Shown here: one piece after another, positions 53,281-61,741 of the stretch
How positions within the stretch are numbered: the first letter of the stretch is position 1
Layout: the number at the start of each line of letters is the position of its first letter
From: Sphingobium sp. BYY-5
GTDB taxonomy: Bacteria; Pseudomonadota; Alphaproteobacteria; Sphingomonadales; Sphingomonadaceae
Reading direction: 5' to 3'
DNA length: 64,000 bases
Assembly (NCBI RefSeq): GCF_022758885.1
Contig: NZ_JALEBH010000001.1
Coordinates: 372,001-436,000 of the forward strand
The notes under the pieces: model-generated
The model's database searches: none
Seen by the model: the letters and a program-made list of their open reading frames with translations, nothing else
What the model was told of the DNA's origin: nothing
Position numbers and translations under genes: made by a program

Positions 53281-54150
53281 TTGAGCGGCTATAAGGACGG
53301 ATATTGGTGGTCACCCGACGGGCTGCGGCTCCATTATCGGGATTATGACGGGGGCGACGATGGCCGTCCCCCCTTGCTCTGCCTGCCGGGGCTGACCCGC
53401 AACGCCCGCGACTTCGAACCGCTGGCGGGGCGGCTGGCGGGGGAATGGCGGCTCATCTGCCCGGACATGCGCGGCCGCGCCGAAAGCGCCTATGCCAAGG
53501 ATGCGATGACCTATGTCCCGCTGACCTATTTGCAGGATATCAGCCGCCTGCTCGCCGATCTCGCCATCACCCGCTTCGTCGCGATCGGCACTTCGCTGGG
53601 CGGCATCATCACCATGCTGATCGCCGCAACCCAGCGCGAATGGCTGGCGGGCGCGCTGCTCAACGATGTCGGCCCGGCGCTGGACGATGCCGGGCTGGCG
53701 CGCATCCGATCCTATGTCGGCGTGGGCCAGTCGCATCCGACCTGGGTCCATGCCGCCCGCGCCCTGGCGGAGGGCAATGCGGACGTCTATCCCGGCTATG
53801 ACCTGGAACAATGGATCGCCATGGCCAAGCGCCTCTACCGGCTCAACAGCGGCGGGCGCGTCGTGCTCGACTATGACATGAAGATCGCCGAACCGATCCG
53901 CGCCATGGGTAGCGAGGCGGGCGTCGATATGTGGCCGGTGATGCAGGCGTTTCGCGGCATCCCGACCTTGCTGCTGCGTGGCGAGCGGTCCGACCTGCTC
54001 AGCGCCGCCAGCGCCGATCGCATGGTGCGCGACATGGGGAAGGGCGCGGAGCTGGCGACCATCCCCCATGTCGGCCACGCCCCCGCACTGGATGAACCGG
54101 AAAGCGTGGCCGCCGTCGACCGGCTGCTGTCCCGCGTCCTGCATGGCTGA
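53281..54150 (+). CDS. alpha/beta hydrolase (TTG start)
   Basis: In this 289-aa protein 'PLLCLPGLTRNARDFEPLAG' forms the oxyanion hole, 'FVAIGTSLGGIITMLIAA' is the nucleophile elbow (GTSLG), and 'TIPHVGHAPALDEPE' holds the catalytic His. The start is taken as TTG at 53281 because AAGGA lies 6 bp upstream; upstream starts would run into the divergent selO gene. The downstream glycosyltransferase overlaps it by 8 bp, so they are co-translated. The substrate is unknown. Confidence 0.85.
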   Translation: MSGYKDGYWWSPDGLRLHYRDYDGGDDGRPPLLCLPGLTRNARDFEPLAGRLAGEWRLICPDMRGRAESAYAKDAMTYVPLTYLQDISRLLADLAITRFVAIGTSLGGIITMLIAATQREWLAGALLNDVGPALDDAGLARIRSYVGVGQSHPTWVHAARALAEGNADVYPGYDLEQWIAMAKRLYRLNSGGRVVLDYDMKIAEPIRAMGSEAGVDMWPVMQAFRGIPTLLLRGERSDLLSAASADRMVRDMGKGAELATIPHVGHAPALDEPESVAAVDRLLSRVLHG

Positions 54151-55276
54151 ACCGCCCCATATTCTCCATATCCATGGCAGCTTCGACCTGGGCGGCAAGG
54201 AAGCACGTGCCGTGCGCCTGATGAACATCTGGGGTGACAGGGCGCGGCACAGCATCGTCAGCGCTGCGCCGGACGCTCTGGGCGCGCGTGCGGCGATCGA
54301 ACCGCATGTAAGGGTGGACTTTCCCGGCGCGCCGCCGATGGCGGGTCGTCCGGGCTATGCGCGCTTTCGAAATATATCTAACTATCTGAAAAAATTCGAT
54401 TTAATACTGACATATAATTGGGGCGGGATGGACGCCGTCATGGCGCATAACCTGTACGCTTCGCTGTCGGGAAAGATGCCGCCGCTGATCCACCATGAGG
54501 ATGGCTTCAACGCCGACGAAGCGAACGGCCTCAACCCCCGGCGCAACCTCTACCGCCGCCTGGCGCTGCGCCACGCTCATGCGCTGGTCGTGCCCTCGAT
54601 CCGGCTGGAAGGGGTCGCGCGCCAGACCTGGAAACAGCCGGCGCGCAAGGTGCATCTGATCCGCAACGGCATCGACATCGCCCGCTATGCCGCGCCGCCT
54701 GCGCCCGACGCCATCCCTGGCCTCCAGCGCACGCCGGGCAAGCTGCTTGTCGGTACGCTTGCGGGCCTGCGCCCGGTCAAGAACATCCCGCGCCTGGTCC
54801 GGGCCGTTGCCGCACACAGGGATCGCCTGCAACTGGTGGTGGTGGGTGAGGGGCCGGAGCGTGATGCTATCCTGGCCGAGGCCGCCGCCCATGGCCTTGA
54901 CGATCTTCACATGGCGGGCTTCATGGACCGGCCGTGGCGTTTCGTCGGCCTGTTCGATATCTTCGCTTTGTCCTCCGACAGCGAGCAATTCCCCATCTCC
55001 CTGGTGGAGGCGATGGCGGCGGGAGTTCCGTCTGTTTCCATGGATGTGGGCGATGTCGCCCATATGGTCGCGCCGGAAAACCGGCCCTTCATCGTCCCGG
55101 ATGAAAAAGGGCTGGCCGACGCGCTGGGCACGCTGGGCGCCAGCGCCGATTTGCGGGGGCGACTGGGCGCCGCCAACCGCCTCCGCGCCGTCCGCGACTA
55201 TGCCGAAGAAACCATGGTTGGCGCTTATGCGTCATTATATGGTGAAGCTCTGGCCAGCCCCCTGATTTTGCGCTAG
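54143..55276 (+). CDS. GT-B fold glycosyltransferase (GT4-like)
   Basis: This 377-aa protein has an N-terminal acceptor domain ('ILHIHGSFDLGGKEARAVRL') and a C-terminal donor domain with 'LLVGTLAGLRPVKNIPRLVR', 'LQLVVVGEGPERDAILAEAA' and the E-x7-E region 'EQFPISLVEAMAAGVPSVS', typical of retaining GT4 enzymes. It probably adds a sugar to a lipid or polysaccharide at the inner membrane. A stretch of about 50 bp at 54369-54421 is unusually AT-rich and uses ATA, TTA and TCT codons unlike the rest of the gene. Confidence 0.88.
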   Translation: MAEPPHILHIHGSFDLGGKEARAVRLMNIWGDRARHSIVSAAPDALGARAAIEPHVRVDFPGAPPMAGRPGYARFRNISNYLKKFDLILTYNWGGMDAVMAHNLYASLSGKMPPLIHHEDGFNADEANGLNPRRNLYRRLALRHAHALVVPSIRLEGVARQTWKQPARKVHLIRNGIDIARYAAPPAPDAIPGLQRTPGKLLVGTLAGLRPVKNIPRLVRAVAAHRDRLQLVVVGEGPERDAILAEAAAHGLDDLHMAGFMDRPWRFVGLFDIFALSSDSEQFPISLVEAMAAGVPSVSMDVGDVAHMVAPENRPFIVPDEKGLADALGTLGASADLRGRLGAANRLRAVRDYAEETMVGAYASLYGEALASPLILR

Positions 55277-55362
55277 GGCGCGCGGAAATTCGTTATAGAC
55301 AGCAATTGCTGCTATAGGGTTGCATTTACCCGGTCGCGGGGGCCGGGCCGTTTTCGCGGGAG

Positions 55363-56772
55363 ATGTCGTTGTTCAAGGGGTTGAAGCCCATCGTCTATGG
55401 TGGCCGTGAAGTCTGGCCGCTGGTCGAAGGCGGCAAGGGCGTTGCCGTGTCCAACCATGCCAGTTCCGGCGCGTGGGCGGCTGCCGGGGGCATCGGCACG
55501 GTATCGGCGGTCAACGCCGACAGCTATGACAGTTTCGGCAACATCATCCCCCAAATCTATCATGGCCGCACCCGCCGCGACCGGCATGAAGAACTGATCG
55601 CCTACGCCGTCGATGGCGCGGTGGAGCAGGTGAAGCGCGCGTTCGAGATTGCCGGCGGCAAGGGCGCGATCAACATCAACGTCCTGTGGGAAATGGGCGG
55701 CGCGCAGCGTGTCCTCCACGGCGTCCTGGAAAAAACCAGGGGCATGGTGGCTGGTGTCACCTGCGGCGCGGGTATGCCCTATAAGCTGTCCGAGATCGCA
55801 GCGTCCTACAATGTCAGCTATCTCCCCATCGTCTCCTCCGGCCGCGCCTTTCGCGCGCTGTGGAAGCGCGCTTATTCCAAGGCGTCGGAATGGCTGGCGG
55901 CGGTCGTCTATGAAGATCCCTGGCTCGCGGGCGGCCATAACGGCTTGTCCAACGCCGAAGACCCACGCCAGCCGCAAGACCCCTATCCTCGTGTGCGCGA
56001 TCTGCGCGCGACCATGCGCGAAGGCGGCATTTCGGACGACGTGCCGATCGTGATGGCGGGCGGCGTCTGGCATCTCAAGGACTGGAACGACTGGATCGAC
56101 AATCCGGAACTGGGCGTCATCGCCTTCCAGTTCGGCACCCGTCCGCTGCTGACGCAGGAAAGCCCGATCCCGCAGCTCTGGAAGGAGCGGCTGATGCAGC
56201 TCGAACCGGGCGACGTGCTGCTGCACCGTTTCTCGCCGACCGGTTTCTACAGCTCCGCGATCCGCAATCCCTTCCTGCGCCAGCTTGAATCGCGTTCGGA
56301 ACGCCAGATTCCTTTCAGCACCGAACAGGCCGGCGATCATACGCACCAGCTCGATGTCGGCGTGAAGGGCAAGAATTTCTGGGTGACGCTGGGCGACTTG
56401 CAGCGCGCCCGCGAATGGGTGGGGCAGGGCTTCACCTCCGCGCTCAAGACGCCGGACAACACGATCGTCTTCGTGACCGAGGAAGAGAAGGCCGAAGTCC
56501 GCAAGGACCAGACCGACTGCATGGGCTGCCTCAGCCAGTGCGCCTTCTCAAGCTGGATGGACAGCGAGACCAACTCGACCGGCCGCCTGGCCGATCCGCG
56601 CAGCTTCTGCATCCAGAAGTCGTTGCAGGAGGCCGTCCATGGCGGCGATCTCGACAAGAATCTGCTCTTCGCGGGGCATGGCGCCTATAAGTTCAAGCAG
56701 GATCCCTTCTATTCCAACGGGTTCGTGCCGACCGTGAAGCAGTTGGTCGACCGCATCCTGACCGGCAACTGA
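55363..56772 (+). CDS. nitronate monooxygenase-like flavin-dependent oxidoreductase
   Basis: This 469-aa protein has a TIM-barrel FMN fold of the 2-nitropropane dioxygenase-like group: 'GVAVSNHASSGAWAAAGGIG', 'GMVAGVTCGAGMPYKLSEIA', 'DVPIVMAGGVWHLKDWNDWI' and 'GVIAFQFGTRPLLTQE'. The C-terminal 120 residues are an extension with a cysteine cluster 'TDCMGCLSQCAFSSW' (C-x2-C-x3-C) and one further Cys nearby, which could bind a metal or Fe-S cluster. It exceeds the roughly 320-360 aa of ordinary nitronate monooxygenases. The DUF2093 gene begins in its stop codon (TGATG). Confidence 0.82.
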   Translation: MSLFKGLKPIVYGGREVWPLVEGGKGVAVSNHASSGAWAAAGGIGTVSAVNADSYDSFGNIIPQIYHGRTRRDRHEELIAYAVDGAVEQVKRAFEIAGGKGAININVLWEMGGAQRVLHGVLEKTRGMVAGVTCGAGMPYKLSEIAASYNVSYLPIVSSGRAFRALWKRAYSKASEWLAAVVYEDPWLAGGHNGLSNAEDPRQPQDPYPRVRDLRATMREGGISDDVPIVMAGGVWHLKDWNDWIDNPELGVIAFQFGTRPLLTQESPIPQLWKERLMQLEPGDVLLHRFSPTGFYSSAIRNPFLRQLESRSERQIPFSTEQAGDHTHQLDVGVKGKNFWVTLGDLQRAREWVGQGFTSALKTPDNTIVFVTEEEKAEVRKDQTDCMGCLSQCAFSSWMDSETNSTGRLADPRSFCIQKSLQEAVHGGDLDKNLLFAGHGAYKFKQDPFYSNGFVPTVKQLVDRILTGN

Positions 56773-56987
56773 TGGCGGCGGATATTCAGGGCCTGGCGGT
56801 GCTCCGTTATGAGACGCCGCATTTCGATATCGTGCGGCCGGGGCAGTTCGTGCTCTGCGCCGTGTCCGGTGAGCGAATCGATCTGGACGACCTCAAATAT
56901 TGGAGTGCCGAGTTCCAGGAGGCCTATCGCGGCGCGGAAGAGGCGACTCGCGCCTTTCTGCGGCATCGCGGCAGCGATATCGGTTGA
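56772..56987 (+). CDS. DUF2093 protein
   Basis: This 71-aa protein contains 'VLRYETPHFDIVRPGQFVLC' and 'ERIDLDDLKYWSAEFQEAYR', the DUF2093 pattern, and ends with an Arg-rich helix. The ATG overlaps the stop of the preceding oxidoreductase by one base, showing translational coupling. Members are short alphaproteobacterial proteins with no known role. The single Cys near residue 29 could be functional. Confidence 0.88.
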   Translation: MAADIQGLAVLRYETPHFDIVRPGQFVLCAVSGERIDLDDLKYWSAEFQEAYRGAEEATRAFLRHRGSDIG

Positions 56988-57182
56988 CGGCGACTGGCCG
57001 GACGGAACGCCAATCGCTCTATGGCGTTGAGTTTGGCCCTTATAATTTCAAGATCGACCCATTTCCTTTCAGCGTCATTCGCGGGCGCCTTGTCGCAACT
57101 TTGCTGTTCCGCCGAGGCAAAAACTGATGTAATCTGTCCACCAAGGCGACAAAGATCGCTTTAGGGTGGAAGGATGTTACTG

Positions 57183-57272
57183 ATGTCTCGTATCGACATT
57201 TTTGGTGATCGTATCTGCATCGTGTCGAGCCTGCTGATCGTCGGCTGGTTCCTCTACAGCGTGATGGCCTGA
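57183..57272 (+). CDS. 29-aa single-pass membrane micro-protein
   Basis: The sequence is MSRIDIFGDRICIVSSLLIV then GWFLYSVMA. A hydrophilic N-terminus precedes one transmembrane-length hydrophobic segment. GGAAGG lies 9 bp before the ATG. An in-frame ATG at 57174 would add MLL but abuts the ribosome-binding site. It stands alone between the DUF2093 and VOC genes. Too short for confident calling; the signal is RBS plus membrane pattern only. Confidence 0.42.
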   Translation: MSRIDIFGDRICIVSSLLIVGWFLYSVMA

Positions 57273-57370
57273 CGGTCCTTTAGGACTGTCGACTGGCTTC
57301 AACGTCGCGCTGTGCTGCCGCCTTCCGTGCGGTCGCGCTTCCAATATCTATCCGTCCTGGGGAAAGAAAT

Positions 57371-57751
57371 ATGTTCAGCCATGTCATGGTTGGAACCAAT
57401 GACATTGAAGCGTCCAAGGCATTTTACGACGCTCTATTCGTAACGCTGGGCAGCAAGCCGTCGATGACGGACGACAAGGGCCGCCTGATTTACATGCGTA
57501 ATGGCGCCCTGTTCATGGTGACGCTGCCGATCGATGGCGCACCGGCCTGCCACGCCAATGGCGGCACGATCGGTTTTACCATGGCGTCAGCCGAGCAGGT
57601 CGACGCCTGGCATGAAGCGGGCCTGGCCACCGGTGGAACGACATGCGAAGAACCGCCGGGTGTACGGGACAACGGCTTTGGCCAGCTCTACCTCGCCTAT
57701 ATGCGTGATCCGGCCGGCAACAAGCTATGCGGCGTGCATCGGCCCGGCTGA
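57371..57751 (+). CDS. VOC/glyoxalase family protein
   Basis: In this 126-aa protein 'MFSHVMVGTNDIEASKAFYD' opens the first VOC module and 'YMRDPAGNKLCGVHRPG' closes the second. His4 and the C-terminal conserved region could give metal ligands, but the full ligand set is not certain. GGGGAAAG precedes the ATG. The stop codon ends only 2 bp before an IS630 element, so any 3' signals have been displaced. The substrate is unknown. Confidence 0.85.
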   Translation: MFSHVMVGTNDIEASKAFYDALFVTLGSKPSMTDDKGRLIYMRNGALFMVTLPIDGAPACHANGGTIGFTMASAEQVDAWHEAGLATGGTTCEEPPGVRDNGFGQLYLAYMRDPAGNKLCGVHRPG

Positions 57752-57755
57752 TCTA

Positions 57756-58807
57756 GAGCGGTTTCCGCACGAACTGAATCGGCAGGGGTTCCCTTTGCTG
57801 CGCTGATGTGATTCACGCTGTCTGCTGGTGGCAGGAGGCCAGCATGGATGGCACGAACGCTTTCACAGGACCTGCGGGACAGGGTCATTGCTGCGATTGA
57901 TGGGGGTTTGAGTTGTCGGGGTGCGGCTGACCGGTTTGGTGTCAGCGCATCGAGCGCGATCCGCTGGCGGCAACGCGCGCTGGAACATGGTGAGGCTGTC
58001 GCCAAGCCACGTGGCGGAGACCGGCATTCGAGCAGGATCGAGGCGCATGGCGGCTTCATCCGTGAACTACTTGCCGAACAGGGCGACATGACCCTTGTCG
58101 AAGTTCAGGCTCGGTTGATCGAGCGGGGCGCCCCGGTCGGGATCGGCACGCTGCATCGCTTTTTCGTGCGCCACGGCATCACGCGGAAAAAAAGACCGGG
58201 CACGCGATCGAGCAAGACCGTCCCGACGTCCTGAAGCAGCGTCGCCACTGGTTCGACGGTCAGCTCGATCTGGAACCAGAGCGCCTGGTCTTCATCGACG
58301 AGACCTGGACGGCGACCAACATGACCCGCAGCCATGGCCGCTGCGCCAAAGGCGAGCGTCTGCGGATGGGCTTCCCGCACGGCCATCGCAAGACGACCAC
58401 GCTGGTGGCCGGCCTGCGCATGACCGGCATGATTGCGCCGATGGTGCTCGACGGCCCGATCAACGGCGACTGGTTCGAAGCGTACGTAGCTCAAGTGCTC
58501 GTGCCGGAACTGCGACCGGGCGACATCGTAATCATGGACAATCTGTCGAGCCACAAGCGCACGTCGGTCCAGGTGCTCATCGAGGCCGCAGGTGCAGCCC
58601 TGCGCTTCCTTCCACCCTACAGCCCGGACTTCAACCCAATCGAGAAGGCGTTCTCCCGGCTCAAGGCAATGCTGCGCAAAGCAGGCGAGCGAACCGTTAG
58701 CGGACTTTGGGGCCTGATCGGAAAGCTCGTCGATATCTTCCAGCCCGACGAATGCGCCAATTACTTCAAATCGTGCGGATATGAGCCTGAATGAGTGGAA
58801 ACCGCTC
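57756..58807. mobile_element. IS630-family insertion sequence
   Basis: A 1,052-bp element with terminal inverted repeats GAGCGGTTTCC (57756) and GGAAACCGCTC (ending 58807). It is flanked on both sides by TA (57754-57755 and 58808-58809), the target duplication expected of IS630/Tc1-mariner elements. It holds one transposase split by a frameshift over A7. The ends are intact, so it is probably a recent or active insertion. Confidence 0.93.
57848..58794 (+). CDS. IS630 transposase, two frames joined at an A7 slippery run
   Basis: The first frame (57848-58234) encodes the helix-turn-helix region ('[20 protein letters not shown]'). The second, shifted by -1 and ending at 58794, carries the DDE catalytic domain: '[13 protein letters not shown]', '[12 protein letters not shown]' and '[16 protein letters not shown]' give D, D and E. 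The frames join at seven A's (58187-58193), matching -1 programmed frameshifting known for this family. The joined protein is about 315 aa and looks complete. Confidence 0.92.
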
Positions 58808-59039
58808 TAAAAGCCGGTTCAGGAACGCATCTTTTCAAACGGGCTTCCCAAGTCGGGCTGGCAATGCCCCAAGCAAAGCTATTTCGATTTTCTCAACCAA
58901 ATCGCTAGATAGAGTGGCGAGCGCAACGCTCCGCGGCTTTTGAAGGATGTCAGCTTGCTCCGCGTCATCAACGGCTAAAGCGCACGGTTCCGAAGCGACC
59001 ACGCCAGGTTTCGTGTTCCCTTGCTTTGAGGAGAAGACG

Positions 59040-59195
59040 ATGACCCGCACCACCATTCGGTCCCGCCGGCAGCGCCGCGCCCAGCCGACCCAGAATATCT
59101 ACCTGCCCCATTCATCCTGGACCCGTGTCGAGCCCGTCCCGGCGGCCAACGCCACGATTGCGCCCGACGATTTCTGGTTGCGGCTGGGGCTGTAG
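59040..59195 (+). CDS. 51-aa basic hypothetical protein
   Basis: It starts MTRTTIRSRRQRRAQPTQNI and is arginine-rich at the N-terminus, with a short Pro/Asp-rich C-terminus. A very strong Shine-Dalgarno, GAGGAGAAG, lies 3 bp before the ATG. It has no recognisable domain. It lies between the IS630 element and the AstD-like gene, converging with the latter. The strong ribosome-binding site is the main reason to accept it. Confidence 0.55.
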   Translation: MTRTTIRSRRQRRAQPTQNIYLPHSSWTRVEPVPAANATIAPDDFWLRLGL

Positions 59196-59219
59196 CGCCG
59201 GAGATGACCTCCTCCGGCT

Positions 59220-60629
59220 CTACCGGGCCAACCCTGTAACCGGCACCGCCGTCACCCCGTCCGCCTCGAAACTGGCGATGGGATAGGCGCAATAATCGGC
59301 GGCATAATAGGCGCTGGGCCGGTGATTGCCCGATGCGCCCAGGCCGCCGAAGGGCATGTTGCCCGCTGCGCCCGTGGTCGGCCGGTTGCGGTTGACCACG
59401 CCCGCGCGGCTTTCCTCCACGACACGCTGCCAGAGCGCTTCATCTTGCGAGATGAGACCAGCGGACAGGCCGAAGGCGGTGGCGTTGGCGGTCGCGATCG
59501 CCGCGTCGAAATCCGGCACCCGGATCACGGTCAGGACCGGCGCGAAAATCTCCGCGTCGGGCGCGTCGACGCCGGTCAGGTCGAGCAGGGCGGGGATGAC
59601 GAAGGCGGCGCTGCGGTCCGCCACGCCATCAAAGGGGTGGATGACGCGCGCACCCCGCGCGATCAGGTCGCTGACGGCGCGGTGCGCGGCGGCGGCGGCC
59701 TGATCGGAGATGAGCGGTCCCATGAAAGCCTCGCCCGGCTCGTTCCAGGCGGCGATGGCAAGCTGTGCGGCCATGGCGGCGGTCGCCTCTATGATGGCGT
59801 CGCCGGTCGCGCCTTCGGGCAGGATCAGGCGTCGGGCGCAGGAGCATCGCTGGCCGGTGGTGATGAAGGCGGAGTTGACGATGATCGAGGCGGCGGCTTC
59901 GGGCGAGTCCCAGGCGATCAGTGGATTATTGCCGCCCAACTCCAGCGCCATGACGACATGCGGCCGGTCGACCAGCGCCCGTCGCAGCGCCGCGCCTGCG
60001 CCCGCCGATCCGGTGAAGAGCAGCCCGTCAATATCGCCCGCGACCAGCGCCTCGCCGGTCGATCGGCCGCCCTGCACCATGCTCAGCAATCCATCGGGCA
60101 GGCCTGCGGCTTCCCAGGCGTCGGCCATGGCCGCGCCGGTGGCGGGGGTGATTTCCGATGGTTTGAACACCACCGCATTGCCCGCAATTAGGGCCGGGAC
60201 GATATGGCCGTTGGGCAGATGGCCGGGGAAATTATAGGGGCCGAGCACCGCCATCACGCCATGACCGCGATGGCGCAGCACCGCGCGGCCGAAGGGCATG
60301 TCGGCGCTTCGCTCGCCGGTGCGTTCGGCATGGGCCTTGATCGACACGTCGACCTTGGCGATCATCGATCCGACTTCGGCGTCGCTTTCCCATAATAGCT
60401 TGCCCGTCTCGCGCGAGATGAGTTCGGCCAGCGCGGCGCGCCGTTCGCCCAATATGGCGGCATAGCGCCGGGCGACGGCGATGCGGTCATCCACTGGCAG
60501 CGCGCGCCAGCCGGGCAGGGCGGCACGAGCGGTGGCGATGGCGCGGCGGCAATCGTCCGCGCTCGCGACCGGCCCTTCCCAGACCAGTCCGCGTGACGCC
60601 GGATCGAAGGACTGGAGCATCATACTCAC
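59220..60629 (-). CDS. AstD-like aldehyde dehydrogenase (second paralog)
   Basis: In this 469-aa protein 'MAVLGPYNFPGHLPNGHIVP', 'MALELGGNNPLIAWDSP', nucleophile Cys in 'TTGQRCSCARR' and the C-terminal 'GASGNHRPSAYYAADYCAYP' match the AstD group and closely parallel the copy at 50350-51780. It overlaps the DUF1338 gene by 4 bp, so it is in an operon with a 2-oxoadipate dioxygenase-like enzyme under a divergent LysR regulator. It may oxidise a semialdehyde of arginine or lysine catabolism; which one cannot be decided from sequence. Confidence 0.88.
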   Translation of the reverse strand: MSMMLQSFDPASRGLVWEGPVASADDCRRAIATARAALPGWRALPVDDRIAVARRYAAILGERRAALAELISRETGKLLWESDAEVGSMIAKVDVSIKAHAERTGERSADMPFGRAVLRHRGHGVMAVLGPYNFPGHLPNGHIVPALIAGNAVVFKPSEITPATGAAMADAWEAAGLPDGLLSMVQGGRSTGEALVAGDIDGLLFTGSAGAGAALRRALVDRPHVVMALELGGNNPLIAWDSPEAAASIIVNSAFITTGQRCSCARRLILPEGATGDAIIEATAAMAAQLAIAAWNEPGEAFMGPLISDQAAAAAHRAVSDLIARGARVIHPFDGVADRSAAFVIPALLDLTGVDAPDAEIFAPVLTVIRVPDFDAAIATANATAFGLSAGLISQDEALWQRVVEESRAGVVNRNRPTTGAAGNMPFGGLGASGNHRPSAYYAADYCAYPIASFEADGVTAVPVTGLAR

Positions 60630-61654
60630 CGGGCCGCGCTTTCGTGTGCGCTGGTCATGGCGAAGATGCCGGTGGCGTTGCCAGTGTCGAAGGCGAGGTC
60701 GAGCCTGCCCGTTTCCGGGTCGATATCGCGGCTGATAAATTCGTAGAAGGAACCGGGCACCCGGCGCAACTCGCCGTCGGCGAACAGCCGTTCCACGCTG
60801 TCGGCGCGGAAGGCGGTCTGGCGCACTCGGCCGCTGGCGGAGATTTCCAGGCGTTCCTTCATCGGCCGGTCCTCGGCCTTGAGGCGATCGGCGAGCGCGG
60901 CGACATCCGCCACCCGGTCGGTCGCATGGTTGAACCCATTGCCCTCGGTTGCGATCCAGGCGGCTTCGTTGGAGCGGGAAAGGAGCAGTTGATAATCGGC
61001 GAAGCCAGGCGGTTCATGCTGCCGGTCGAAGGCAGAGAGAAGGACCGGCAGAACGGCAATCGCGTCAGCGACCCGGACAGCTTCCCCAGCGGAAAAAAGC
61101 GTGAGAACGGCCCTGGCCCGATCATCCAGCGGATCGCGGCTGGTGCCGAAGACGCGCCCGGCCGCTGCGGCAAATTCCGGGTCGAAACGGTCGACATGAA
61201 GTTCGGACAGGAAGAATTGCGGGATCGTTTCGGGATAGTCGATATGGCGATAGGCGCGGCCGGTCATCTTGAGGCGGTCGAGCGGATAGACGGCCGCCAT
61301 TTCATAGCCCAGCGGCAGGAAGATACGGGTGAAGGCGTCCTCGCCGCCGGGCAGGGCGCCGGTTGGCCCGTCGGGAAAGCGGATCGACCGGAGCGCACCA
61401 TGGTCGAACACCACTTTGCCGTCGCGGGCCAGCGTGTCGGCGACATAGGCCGCCCCGCTCGGCACCCGGCGCAGCAGGTCGTGGAACAAGGTGACGTTCA
61501 ATGCCATGGCAAAGGCGGCGCGGGACACGGTGTCGCCACGCTCGGCCAGCAGCGCGGGGTCGATCGCCAGCATGTCCAGCGTCTGCCGGGTGGCTTCCTC
61601 GCCCAGGGTCGCGACGACCAGTGTCTCGATGCTGCCCATATTCTCATTCGACAT
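60626..61654 (-). CDS. 2-oxoadipate dioxygenase/decarboxylase-like protein (DUF1338, HglS family)
   Basis: This 342-aa protein carries three HglS-like metal-site blocks: His in 'KVVFDHGALRSIRF', His in 'EGNGFNHATDRVADVA', Glu in 'VPGSFYEFISRDID'. The characterised HglS of Pseudomonas converts 2-oxoadipate to D-2-hydroxyglutarate in lysine breakdown using Fe(II) and oxygen. This copy is shorter than the roughly 450-aa Pseudomonas enzyme, so its substrate may differ. It overlaps the AstD-like gene by 4 bp and is divergent from a LysR regulator. Confidence 0.85.
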   Translation of the reverse strand: MSNENMGSIETLVVATLGEEATRQTLDMLAIDPALLAERGDTVSRAAFAMALNVTLFHDLLRRVPSGAAYVADTLARDGKVVFDHGALRSIRFPDGPTGALPGGEDAFTRIFLPLGYEMAAVYPLDRLKMTGRAYRHIDYPETIPQFFLSELHVDRFDPEFAAAAGRVFGTSRDPLDDRARAVLTLFSAGEAVRVADAIAVLPVLLSAFDRQHEPPGFADYQLLLSRSNEAAWIATEGNGFNHATDRVADVAALADRLKAEDRPMKERLEISASGRVRQTAFRADSVERLFADGELRRVPGSFYEFISRDIDPETGRLDLAFDTGNATGIFAMTSAHESAAR

Positions 61655-61679
61655 ATAATGCTCCGGGATGACAGCGCCT

Positions 61680-61692
61680 TTATCGCAAGATA
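61680..61692. promoter_or_regulatory. LysR-type T-N11-A box between the regulator and the DUF1338-AstD operon
   Basis: TTATCGCAAGATA (61680-61692) contains the dyad TATC-GCAA-GATA and fits the T-N11-A rule for LysR regulators. It lies in the 87-bp gap between the divergent starts, where such regulators normally bind. Confidence 0.45.
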
Positions 61693-61741
61693 GAAAGGAT
61701 TTTCAAAATGGCTAGCTATCATCAGTTGATGCGAGTTTGGA

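Noticed and set aside
58835..59056. Minus-strand frame of 73 codons between IS630 and the 51-aa gene
   Set aside because: Its second half looks protein-like, but there is no ribosome-binding site at its ATG, and the start overlaps the strong translation signal of the opposite-strand 51-aa gene. It may be a gene remnant; evidence is too thin.
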